Assembly (NCBI GenBank): GCA_964484935.1
Contig: CAZAFW010000045.1
Coordinates: forward strand, 1 to 11,567
Length of the DNA: 11,567 nucleotides
Origin: BM714 sp964484935
GTDB lineage: Bacteria; Bacillota; Clostridia; Peptostreptococcales; BM714
Direction: 5' to 3'
Shown here: positions 1 through 5,575 of the stretch, piece by piece
Numbering within the stretch: position 1 is the first letter of the stretch
How the letters are laid out: every line of letters starts with the position of its first letter
The notes under the pieces: generated by a model
What the model saw: only the letters and a program-made list of their open reading frames with translations
Told to the model about the DNA's origin: nothing
The model's database searches: none
Position numbers and translations under genes: made by a program

Positions 1-79
1 CCGGCTTTCCGCAAACCCCTTTGATTGTACAACCTGTTCCTTTTGCCGCTTCCTGGCATTGATAACAAAACATGCTCAT
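1..79 (-). CDS. hcp: Hybrid cluster protein (Hcp), N-terminal 26 residues, cut by window edge
   Basis: Only the first 26 codons are inside the window, reading leftwards from the ATG at 79. They contain FCYQC, then KGTGC, then GVCGK: cysteines 5, 8, 17 and 23 give CX2CX8CX5C. This is the N-terminal [4Fe-4S] ligand set of the hybrid cluster protein of strict anaerobes; enterobacterial Hcp has a different spacing. Hcp carries a 4Fe-2S-2O hybrid cluster and is known as a hydroxylamine reductase in vitro and an NO reductase in nitrosative stress defence, acting in the cytoplasm. GGGAGG seven bases upstream favours the ATG at 79 over the in-frame ATG at 73. A dyad operator and a -10 hexamer lie upstream. 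The rest of the gene and its hybrid-cluster ligands cannot be checked here. Confidence 0.93.
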   Translation of the reverse strand, partial: MSMFCYQCQEAAKGTGCTIKGVCGKP

Positions 80-124
80 GATTATTCCTCCCTTTTAGTG
101 TTTAATTCTTTAACTTGTGCGTTT

Positions 125-166
125 AGAATATACCAACTTCAATTCGTTTTCGGTATCTGGCGTTAC
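125..166 (-). promoter_or_regulatory. Crp/Fnr-type operator and promoter of hcp
   Basis: A 14-bp dyad GTATC-TGGC-GTTAC lies at 153-166 (7-bp arms with one mismatch if extended to 151-168). A -10-like TATTCT reads on the minus strand at 130-125. Dyad centre to -10 centre is 32 bp, so a start near 118 puts the dyad at about -41.5, the class II activator position of Fnr-type proteins. There is no good -35 hexamer, as expected for an activator-dependent promoter. The 5-N4-5 layout is that of Fnr sites. The same arms recur at 1631-1644 with identical geometry. Binding by the local Crp/Fnr protein is inferred. Confidence 0.6.
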
Positions 167-176
167 CGTTGTTTTC

Positions 177-741
177 TTAATAATATATGCCAGCAGCTTT
201 TACACTGGCCGGGTCGAAAGCATGGCAAGGCGTAACGCCGTGAACCATTCCGCATTCGGAAAACTTGTCCGCAAATGTCAACATTTCGAATTTTCTCCCG
301 CCAAATGATTTGCCGCATCCACTATCCTTAAAACAATCTCCTGCTCGTTTTCAACCACACGGCTTTGGGCATGCAATTCCAGAAATTCGCTTACGGTCAA
401 ATCCATGACAAAATTCATGTTTTGGAACAATTGCGCGACAAGCTTGTTGGCCGAAGACAGTCTCCACCTGCCGTCGGGCTTCTTCCCGTTTATCAAAACC
501 ACTCTTTCAGTAGGGGTATCCTTGTTCGCCACCCATTCTATGTCAGCCAACAGGCGGCTTTTGCCGGAACCGGTCGGACCCACTATTGTAACAATCTCGC
601 TTCTGTTAATTTTATTTGTTCAAAATTCTCTTTTTTTCCGTCCTTGTCGAAGCCCGCAACTATGGTCAGAGAATCTACTCGCTCATCGCCTTTGATACCC
701 AGAAACTCAAGCATTTGATGAATGTACGTCCAAAAATCCAT
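177..741 (-). pseudogene. Decayed ABC-type P-loop ATPase
   Basis: The remains of an ATPase are spread over three minus-strand frames. Frame 1 starts at ATG 741 and gives 52 codons to a TAG at 585-583. Frame 2 takes over within the same protein region (RSEIVTIVGPTGSGKS, a clear Walker A motif), continues through LADIEW, KLVAQLFQNMNFVMDLTVSEF and HLAGE, and stops near 278. Frame 3 continues from KFEMLTFADKF to a TAA at 179-177. Each switch fits loss of one base, the second in an A run at about 293-296. After HLAGE the ABC signature LSGGQ, Walker B and switch histidine are all missing, so even with the frames repaired the nucleotide-binding domain would be incomplete. Two single-base sequencing errors could explain the frame breaks but not the missing half. 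From memory of the family, anaerobe homologues carry a short N-terminal domain like the neighbouring 63-residue protein. The tail in frame 3 (about 38 residues) is not recognised. Confidence 0.75.
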
Positions 742-742
742 T

Positions 743-934
743 TTAATTTTTGATATCTATTGCCCAATCCTCTATTTCTTCTTCAGTAAAATGATCCAAG
801 TATTGCTCTAAAGTGCTGTCTTCATGCCCTTTGATATCCAAATTGTTGTTTTGGAAAAACGATATGGCGAAAGGATATTTGTTTTCGATTTCACTTATCT
901 TCATCTTTCCAAAATCTCTCATATTAATCATCAC
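743..934 (-). CDS. Small acidic helical protein, possibly the detached N-terminal domain of the ATPase
   Basis: 63 residues, no membrane segment or signal peptide. The core pattern is KISEIENKYPFAISFFQ, then a short helix with GHEDSTLEQYLDHFTEEEIEDWAID. The first half resembles the small helical domains of the DUF1858/DUF2249 sort found in anaerobe redox and regulatory proteins. The start overlaps the stop of the upstream gene (TAA at 926-924), so the two are translationally coupled; GAAGGTGAT is the ribosome site and the ATG at 925 is an alternative start. It stops with TAA at 745-743, one base before the ATG of the broken ATPase. From memory, homologous ATPases carry such a domain at the N-terminus, so this may be a domain cut off by another frameshift rather than an independent gene. 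The function is not known to me. Confidence 0.6.
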   Translation of the reverse strand: MMINMRDFGKMKISEIENKYPFAISFFQNNNLDIKGHEDSTLEQYLDHFTEEEIEDWAIDIKN

Positions 935-1559
935 CTTCGTTCAACTTGATTTTTCTGATGTTCCCCATCTGATAATCTTCCCCAATTCTTTTTTCGCCAA
1001 GGCAGTATGAGCATAGCGCTGAAGGCATCGAAAACCTGAGTTCCTTTCCCTTGATGGTTTCTATATCCTCTTTTTCATCATACAGTAGAGTGCTGAGTTC
1101 ATACGTTCCCTGGCCCGTCAGTCCGTTTATATGCATGGTTGTCGCTTTTGAGTTTACAGAACGGACCTTTGATGCGGCTTTCAAATCATAACCCACCGTT
1201 TTTTTATGCTTTCGCCATTTTTCTTCATCCAACCCTGAAAAGTCTCCATCAACGGCACCCTTACGGGACACGACAATCCGCAAATCAGCATCTTTAGGTA
1301 CGCCATTAGATTCCAACCCTCCGTCTGATTCGCCGATTCCGTTTTCAATGGCTTCCACAAGCTGTTTTACAAACGTGTTTTCATTTATTTTTTTTATTCT
1401 CAAAGCGGTCTCCAGCGTGACCGAACCGCCAAATGCTTTCCTTTGTTTCTCGTCGCGTATATTTTCAAATCCTATTGATGAAAGCAAATCGATCGCTTCA
1501 GTATGGTTGTTTGTGATTTCCAACAAGGTGTCGTTCAAATCAAAATACATGTTTTCCAT
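924..1559 (-). CDS. Unrecognised cytoplasmic protein with N-terminal helical domain and C-terminal CXXC
   Basis: 211 residues, no signal peptide and no membrane helices. Residues 5-72 (YFDLNDTLLEITNNHTEAIDLL ... TLETALRIKKIN) look like a helical domain of the DUF1858-like type. From memory, similar N-termini occur in anaerobe solute-binding-like proteins that travel with the ATPase next door. Residues 75-110 are a polar, Gly/Ser/Asp-rich linker. Residues 110-211 form a second domain that I do not recognise; it includes SALCSYCLGEK with Cys183 and Cys186, a possible metal or disulfide pair. AGAGGTG five bases upstream supports the ATG at 1559. It is the first gene of a unit with the 63-residue protein and the broken ATPase. 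Its promoter carries the same dyad as hcp, which suggests co-expression with Hcp. It could be an accessory, sensor or metal-binding protein of a nitrosative or redox stress response; no function is shown. Confidence 0.75.
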   Translation of the reverse strand: MENMYFDLNDTLLEITNNHTEAIDLLSSIGFENIRDEKQRKAFGGSVTLETALRIKKINENTFVKQLVEAIENGIGESDGGLESNGVPKDADLRIVVSRKGAVDGDFSGLDEEKWRKHKKTVGYDLKAASKVRSVNSKATTMHINGLTGQGTYELSTLLYDEKEDIETIKGKELRFSMPSALCSYCLGEKRIGEDYQMGNIRKIKLNEGDD

Positions 1560-1602
1560 TCTTGCACCTCTCTTTATAATGATTTTTCATCACTTCCGCT
1601 TC

Positions 1603-1644
1603 ATCATAACAACGGCGGCAACATATAACCGTATCCTGTGTTAC
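1603..1644 (-). promoter_or_regulatory. Crp/Fnr-type operator and promoter of the 211-residue gene
   Basis: The dyad GTATC-CTGT-GTTAC at 1631-1644 has arms identical to the one before hcp. TATGAT (5 of 6 to the -10 consensus) reads on minus at 1608-1603. Centre-to-centre distance is 32 bp, exactly as at hcp, and the dyad centre is about 78 bp from the start codon (80 at hcp). No -35 hexamer is evident. The site lies just downstream of the terminator of the Crp/Fnr regulator gene, so the unit has its own promoter. Confidence 0.62.
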
Positions 1645-1645
1645 T

Positions 1646-1686
1646 AAAATAAAAAAATTGCATCGGTGGTTTTTCACCAATGCAAT
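1646..1686 (-). terminator. Rho-independent terminator of the Crp/Fnr regulator gene
   Basis: Arms 1657-1668 and 1675-1686 form a 12-bp stem (one G-U wobble on the minus strand, a mismatch on plus) with a 6-base loop. It is followed on minus by TTTTTTTATTTT. The wobble and U-tract both point to minus-strand use. It lies about 35 bases after the regulator stop codon. Confidence 0.9.
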
Positions 1687-1721
1687 TCCAATAATTCGTT
1701 TCTTTGATTTTAAGTCTTTCT

Positions 1722-2411
1722 TCAAATGTAAGATTTCAAGGCTTCAATATCCATTATATGAAACGAAGACCTGTAAAAGTCAATTATCCCCTCATCCTTC
1801 ATCTTGATGATTTCCCTCGAAAGCGACGGCCTTGATACATACAGAAACTCCGCCAGTTCATTCCTTTTCATTGGAATCATGAATCTGTCTCCGCCTGCGA
1901 TACTTCGTTGCTCAAGCAAATATGCACACGCCTTCGCCCTTATGCTTTTCATAGAAAGGTATTTTATTTTTTTTTCAAGCCCGAGAGCTTTCTGCGAAAC
2001 AATTCTCAGCATATTTTGAATCAATTGCCTGTGCCCTATGCACATGTTGCGACAATTGCCGATTATCCTTTCAGGAGTTATGAACATTACTTTGCAGCCT
2101 GTTGTCGCAATCACTGACACTCCCCATTTGTCGCTGCTTGAAAAAGCAAAGACCTCACCGAATATGCTGTTCTCTTTCAACTTGGCCATAATCACCCTGT
2201 CACCTGCCGCATTGTCTTTTGCTATTGTTACCTCTCCTTCCAGAATAATGCCTATCCCTGCAAACCGGTCACCTTCGGCTACAATACTTTCTTTCCTTTG
2301 GAAGGATGATATCTGGGGCCTGAAGCACATAAGCACACTATTGAGCTCGCCGTCTTCAATCCCTTTGAACAATTCGATTTTCTTAAACGATTCCATCCAT
2401 TTTTGATACAT
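1722..2411 (-). CDS. Crp/Fnr-family transcriptional regulator (HcpR-like by context)
   Basis: 229 residues. Residues 20-115 form a cyclic-nucleotide-type beta-barrel (EGDRFAGIGIILEGEV, then LKENSIFGEVFAF), followed by the long dimer helix (about 125-152). The winged helix-turn-helix runs from about 155 to 219, with ELAEFLYVSRPSLSREI as the recognition region. The N-terminal cysteine cluster of Fnr is absent (cysteines are at 29, 106, 120, 124 and 162), so an Fnr-type Fe-S cluster is unlikely; the ligand is unknown. By alignment to Fnr's E-x-x-S-R recognition motif, the Glu is replaced by Pro195 while Ser198 and Arg199 remain. That fits half-sites other than TTGAT. AAGGAG lies five bases before the ATG. 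Downstream it ends in a strong terminator. Context next to hcp and two identical dyads suggests it is the local activator; calling it HcpR is inference. Confidence 0.92.
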   Translation of the reverse strand: MYQKWMESFKKIELFKGIEDGELNSVLMCFRPQISSFQRKESIVAEGDRFAGIGIILEGEVTIAKDNAAGDRVIMAKLKENSIFGEVFAFSSSDKWGVSVIATTGCKVMFITPERIIGNCRNMCIGHRQLIQNMLRIVSQKALGLEKKIKYLSMKSIRAKACAYLLEQRSIAGGDRFMIPMKRNELAEFLYVSRPSLSREIIKMKDEGIIDFYRSSFHIMDIEALKSYI

Positions 2412-2450
2412 AAAAACTCCTTTTGAAAGCTATATTCCACCCTATTGCGA

Positions 2451-2479
2451 ATGATACCACAAAATTGAATTTATATGAA
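2451..2479 (-). promoter_or_regulatory. Promoter of the Crp/Fnr regulator gene
   Basis: On the minus strand TATCAT (2456-2451) is preceded by TGG, giving an extended -10, with TTCATA (2479-2474) as a weak -35 at 17 bases. The start codon is 40 bases downstream. Part of a near-repeat shared with 2764-2780. Confidence 0.45.
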
Positions 2480-2499
2480 TCTGCGGCAAATATATTTAT

Positions 2500-2706
2500 C
2501 TATGTGGTCAGCAGAAATACAGCAACCGCCAAAACAAGCGCAGACCAAACAAAAAACAAAATTACCGTTCCCCTTTCTCCTATCAGGTTAATGAATATTT
2601 TGATCTTTTTCTTCTGCCAGATGCTTTTAGGTCTCTTAATCGTAATATAGATGACAAAAAACGCATACAGTATCAGCACCAAACCTCCAAATGTTGTGCT
2701 TTTCAT
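2500..2706 (-). CDS. Small two-helix membrane protein, unrecognised
   Basis: 68 residues. Two hydrophobic segments are visible: residues about 5-22 (TFGGLVLILYAFFVIYIT) and about 47-66 (TVILFFVWSALVLAVAVFLL). They are joined by a basic loop (KRPKSIWQKKKIK) that should lie in the cytoplasm, giving a hairpin topology. A strong ribosome site, AAGGAGG, sits six bases before the ATG, and this is the best evidence that the gene is real. It stands alone between the Crp/Fnr regulator gene and ywbE, all on the same strand. The family is not recognised; no catalytic or binding residues can be pointed to. Confidence 0.68.
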   Translation of the reverse strand: MKSTTFGGLVLILYAFFVIYITIKRPKSIWQKKKIKIFINLIGERGTVILFFVWSALVLAVAVFLLTT

Positions 2707-2763
2707 TATGAACCTCCTTTTTATTATCCAATCATCAAATCATTTTGAGTTAAAAGCAGTCTT

Positions 2764-2800
2764 CCTATTGGAATGATACCCCGCTAATTTGTCAAGTCGA
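2764..2800 (-). promoter_or_regulatory. Possible promoter of the small membrane protein gene
   Basis: TATCAT reads on minus at 2778-2773, with TCGACT (2800-2795) 16 bases upstream as a possible -35. That -35 lies inside the arm of the long hairpin at 2792-2859. The -10 is part of the repeat CCTATTGGAATGATACC (2764-2780, plus strand), also found before the Crp/Fnr gene. Confidence 0.35.
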
Positions 2801-2859
2801 CACATGTAAAGGAGGATGCACAATTTATTTTGCATCCTCCTTTACATGTGTCGACTTGA
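2792..2859. repeat. 29-bp perfect inverted repeat with 10-base loop
   Basis: Arms 2792-2820 and 2831-2859 are perfectly complementary (29 of 29), with an A+T-rich loop at 2821-2830. The arms contain GTCGAC, ACATGT and GGAGGATGCA. No U-tract follows on either strand, so it is not a standard intrinsic terminator, although it follows the ywbE stop by 20 bases and may still block or protect transcript ends. It lies between ywbE and the small membrane protein gene. Confidence 0.95.
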
Positions 2860-2878
2860 ATTGAATTTTATTCCATGG

Positions 2879-3073
2879 CTATTTGATTATTTTCTTTACA
2901 CGGCCAACTATGCCGTCTTCAAGCATAACTTTTATGCCATGCGGATGATTCGGCGATTTGGTGAGTATCCTGCTCACAATACCATCAGTCAATTTGCCCG
3001 AACGTTGGTCCTGCTTCTGAACCACTTTGACTTCCATTCCCGGCTTTATCTCAATTCTTTTGGTTCCGTTCAT
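2879..3073 (-). CDS. ywbE: YwbE family protein
   Basis: 64 residues from the chosen start. The sequence runs IEIKPGMEVKVVQKQDQRSGKLTDGIVSRILTKSPNHPHGIKVMLEDGIVGRVKKI. This matches the conserved YwbE pattern as I remember it from Bacillus and Clostridia (KQDQRTGKLTxGIVxxILTxSxxHPHGIKVxLxxGxVGRV), a small KOW/SH3-like beta protein of unknown role. GAGGTG six bases before the ATG at 3073 favours that start over the in-frame ATG at 3091, which would add six residues. No operon partner: the long inverted repeat follows its stop by 20 bases. Cytoplasmic; molecular function not established. Confidence 0.9.
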   Translation of the reverse strand: MNGTKRIEIKPGMEVKVVQKQDQRSGKLTDGIVSRILTKSPNHPHGIKVMLEDGIVGRVKKIIK

Positions 3074-3395
3074 CCTAAACACCTCTTTCATATAGTCATT
3101 TGCTCTTCATTAAATGGTATTTCATTTTCATAATTTATTCGATATGAATATTTCACATCATAAGCTACGACAAAAAAGCCGATGATGAATAGAACAGCAT
3201 ATCAGAAGCTTCGATGTAATTGTGGAATATGGACAGAGGCTTTTATCTTTCCAAAAGCAAATCCGAAATAATCATTCAGAACGGACTGCACATTTATTTG
3301 GCGATATCGGCTTTCCAAAAAACATAGTCGAAATTTGCAAAATGAGCTTTCCATGTAGATAAAAAGTAAGCTTGTCGATAATACGGTTTACTTTT
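3074..3395. other. Spacer of about 320 bases with no convincing gene
   Basis: This lies between the ABC-F gene and ywbE. It should hold the ywbE promoter, but no hexamer pair stands out. A plus-strand frame is open for about 57 codons (roughly 3192-3363) with no ribosome site and no motif I recognise. An inverted copy of AAAGCCGAT occurs about 120 bases apart (near 3175 and 3310), too far for a simple terminator. Confidence 0.6.
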
Positions 3396-3396
3396 T
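3362..3396 (-). terminator. Possible weak terminator of the ABC-F gene
   Basis: On minus, AAAAAGTAA pairs with TTACTTTTT about 17 bases later, directly after the ABC-F stop codon. The stem is A+T-rich and the loop large, so the support is weak. Confidence 0.35.
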
Positions 3397-5309
3397 TACT
3401 TGCTTTTGCTGCCTTCTATTTCCTCATTCAATTCATTCAAATAGGTCCATCGATCCATGGCTTTTTCCAATTCCTTTTCCAGTTGGTCTTTCTTGTCCGC
3501 AAGCGGCTGAAGTCTCTCAAAGTCTCGTGATGCCTGCTGCATCAGGATTCCAATCTCGTCTATATTTACTTCAAGGTCGGCAATCACGTCGTCGATGCAT
3601 TCAAACTCCTTTTGTTCCTTGTATGTGAATTTTAGATTTTTTGTTTTCTTTTTTTCCCTTTTCCCGCCTGCATCGCTATCTCTGGCAGAAACAGAATCCG
3701 TTTTAACCTGATTGAAATTCTTGACAAATTCGCTGTAATCCGAATAATTTCCGGCGAACTGCTTTATGAAACCCTTTCCTTCAAACGAAAATATGCTGTC
3801 CGCAACCCTGTCAAGGAAATACCTGTCATGTGAAACTACTACAACAGCTCCCGCAAATTCTTCCAAATATTCTTCAAGAACGGTCAATGTCTGGATATCC
3901 AAATCATTTGTAGGCTCGTCAAGCATAAGTACATTCGGCGCCCCCATGAGTATCCTCAAAAGATACAGCCTTCTTCTTTCTCCTCCGGACAATTTTGAAA
4001 TCAGCTTCCACTGTTCACTCGGAGGAAACAAGAATCTTTCCAGCATTTGAGAAGCGCTTGCCATACCTTTTCCGGTGTCGACGAATTCCGCCTGTTCCCT
4101 TATATAATCCATCACCCTCATGCTTTTATCCATATCGTCGTTTTCCTGAGAGAAATATCCTATTTTAACAGTCTCACCGGTATCTACGATTCCTGTGTCT
4201 GGCTCGATGACCCCCGAAGCGATTTTCATAAGCGTAGACTTTCCGGCGCCGTTTGGCCCTATTATTCCTATCCTGTCATTTCGCAAAAGCACATAACTGA
4301 AATCCCTGATGATTTCTCCACAGGAAAAGCTCTTGCTTATGTTCTTCATTTCGATTATCTTTCTTCCAAGCCTTGAAAACGCTCCTTGCATTTCGACAGT
4401 ACCCGCCTCGAGAGGCGCCTTTTCCCGGTTTAGATTTTCAAATCTTTCCAATCTTGCCTTTTGCTTTGTAGAGCGCGCCTTGGCTCCCCTTTTTATCCAT
4501 TCAAGTTCTCTCTTGATTAGATTTTGCCGTTTCCGTTCAGAAGCCTCTTCTATTTCGTTCCTTTCAATCTTCATTTCAAGGTACTTGCTATAATTTGCCT
4601 GATAGCTGTAAAGCTTTCCTCTGTCAAGTTCAATTATTCTGTTTGCAACCCTGTCAAGCAGATATCTGTCATGGGTAACCATAAGGAGGGCGCCCTTTCG
4701 GTTTTTTATATAACTCTCCAACCAATCCACCGTTTCGTTGTCTATATGGTTTGTTGGTTCGTCGAGTATCAAAAGGTCGGCAGGTGTTATGAGCACGCTT
4801 GCCATAGCAACTCTTTTCCGCTGCCCGCCTGAAAGCTTTGCAACATCAGCCTTGAAATCGCTTATTCCGAGTTTTGTGAGAATTATTTTTGCTTCGGTCT
4901 CAATCGACCAAGCTTCCATTAAATCCATCTTCTGAGTCAATTCAATCATTTTCTTTTGAAAATGGGAGTCTCCCGGGTTTTCTTCCAGCCTTTGGAGGAT
5001 ATCCTCATATTCACGTATTAATTTCATTACCGGCGTATTCCCTTTGAAAACCTGCTCCAGCACAGTTGTTCCTTTCTTGAATTCCGGGTTTTGTAAAAGA
5101 TACCCGATTTTAACATCGCTTCCGTTTATTATTCTTCCTTTGTCTGCGGTTTCGAGTCCGGCAATCACCTTGAGCAGAGTCGATTTTCCGGTTCCGTTGA
5201 TTCCGATCAAACCAATTTTTTCCCCTTCGTTTATTGCTATCGATATGTTGTCAAACAGCACCTTTTCGCTGTAACTCTTGGATATTTTTTCTACTTCCAA
5301 AACACTCAT
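3396..5309 (-). CDS. uup: ABC-F ATPase, Uup/YfmR type
   Basis: 637 residues with two ABC domains and no membrane segments, the hallmark of ABC-F proteins that act on ribosomes. Domain 1: Walker A GINGTGKST (36-44), signature LSGGQ (159-163), Walker B LLILDEPTNHID (179-190), MVTHDRY (210-216). The interdomain linker (about 240-310) carries the WIKRGAKARSTKQKARLERF segment typical of the Uup/YfmR branch. Domain 2: GPNGAGKST (351-359), LSGGE (440-444), LMLDEPTNDLD (461-471), VVSHDRY (491-497). Residues about 560-635 form the C-terminal coiled coil of Uup, preceded by a lysine-rich stretch. The length matches Uup (about 635). AAGGAG six bases upstream fixes the start. Family members bind the ribosomal E site and relieve stalling; an antibiotic-protection role is possible but the C-terminal coiled coil argues for a housekeeping role. 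It has its own promoter and a leader hairpin. Confidence 0.93.
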   Translation of the reverse strand: MSVLEVEKISKSYSEKVLFDNISIAINEGEKIGLIGINGTGKSTLLKVIAGLETADKGRIINGSDVKIGYLLQNPEFKKGTTVLEQVFKGNTPVMKLIREYEDILQRLEENPGDSHFQKKMIELTQKMDLMEAWSIETEAKIILTKLGISDFKADVAKLSGGQRKRVAMASVLITPADLLILDEPTNHIDNETVDWLESYIKNRKGALLMVTHDRYLLDRVANRIIELDRGKLYSYQANYSKYLEMKIERNEIEEASERKRQNLIKRELEWIKRGAKARSTKQKARLERFENLNREKAPLEAGTVEMQGAFSRLGRKIIEMKNISKSFSCGEIIRDFSYVLLRNDRIGIIGPNGAGKSTLMKIASGVIEPDTGIVDTGETVKIGYFSQENDDMDKSMRVMDYIREQAEFVDTGKGMASASQMLERFLFPPSEQWKLISKLSGGERRRLYLLRILMGAPNVLMLDEPTNDLDIQTLTVLEEYLEEFAGAVVVVSHDRYFLDRVADSIFSFEGKGFIKQFAGNYSDYSEFVKNFNQVKTDSVSARDSDAGGKREKKKTKNLKFTYKEQKEFECIDDVIADLEVNIDEIGILMQQASRDFERLQPLADKKDQLEKELEKAMDRWTYLNELNEEIEGSKSK

Positions 5310-5323
5310 TTATTTCTCCTTAA

Positions 5324-5355
5324 AAACAGATGCCCCTGCGGAAATTCATCTGTTT
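5324..5355 (-). promoter_or_regulatory. Leader hairpin before the ABC-F gene
   Basis: On minus, AAACAGATG (5355-5347) pairs perfectly with CATCTGTTT (5332-5324) around a 14-base loop. It ends in a run of five U and runs straight into the AAGGAG ribosome site (5321-5316). It could be a weak attenuator or control access to the ribosome site. A nine-codon frame (MNFRRGICF) spans it. Function is inferred. Confidence 0.45.
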
Positions 5356-5411
5356 GCTTCAATCTGGAATATTAGATTTCTACTTTGTTATGATTGTTGA
5401 TTGTCTTTTCC

Positions 5412-5440
5412 ATGATATAGCCATTGTCGATGTCAGTCAA
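5412..5440 (-). promoter_or_regulatory. Promoter of the ABC-F gene
   Basis: TTGACT (5440-5435), 17 bases, TATCAT (5417-5412) on the minus strand: 5 of 6 matches to both hexamers with ideal spacing. The leader would be about 95 bases. Confidence 0.7.
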
Positions 5441-5498
5441 GCCGGATAGAAGGGCCCTTCATTCACGGGTTTATATTCTAGTAAACGAATTCATCATT

Positions 5499-5504
5499 TA
5501 TAAT
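5499..5504 (+). promoter_or_regulatory. Possible -10 box of the molybdopterin lipoprotein gene
   Basis: A perfect TATAAT lies 71 bases before the start codon. The hexamer 17 bases upstream (TTCTAG) is poor. A small dyad, ACCCT-N5-AGGGT at 5521-5535, lies downstream of it in the leader and could be an operator. Confidence 0.35.
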
Positions 5505-5575
5505 AAAAACTTATTTCTCGACCCTTATTTAGGGTATATATTTCATATGTCATCTATTTTTGAAAGGAGAAACTC

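Noticed and set aside
1540..1725. 61-codon minus-strand reading frame between the Crp/Fnr gene and the 211-residue gene
   Set aside because: It contains the intrinsic terminator of the regulator gene and the operator-promoter of the next unit, and lacks a separate ribosome site.
1722..2411. Fnr-type oxygen sensor
   Set aside because: The N-terminal cysteine cluster needed for the Fnr Fe-S centre is absent; only a general Crp/Fnr assignment, HcpR-like by context, is supported.
2792..2859. CRISPR repeat or insertion-sequence end
   Set aside because: Only one palindrome is present, with no array, no spacers, no transposase and no target-site duplication visible.
2816..3133. 105-codon plus-strand reading frame
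   Set aside because: It is opposite ywbE and starts inside the long inverted repeat; ywbE is a clear family match and explains the region.
3202..3354. 51-codon minus-strand frame in the spacer after the ABC-F gene
   Set aside because: No ribosome site before the ATG and composition unlike a protein; no family pattern.
5449..5460. 12-base perfect palindrome GAAGGGCCCTTC between the divergent ABC-F and lipoprotein genes
   Set aside because: A single short palindrome just upstream of the ABC-F -35; it may be an operator but there is no second copy or candidate regulator.
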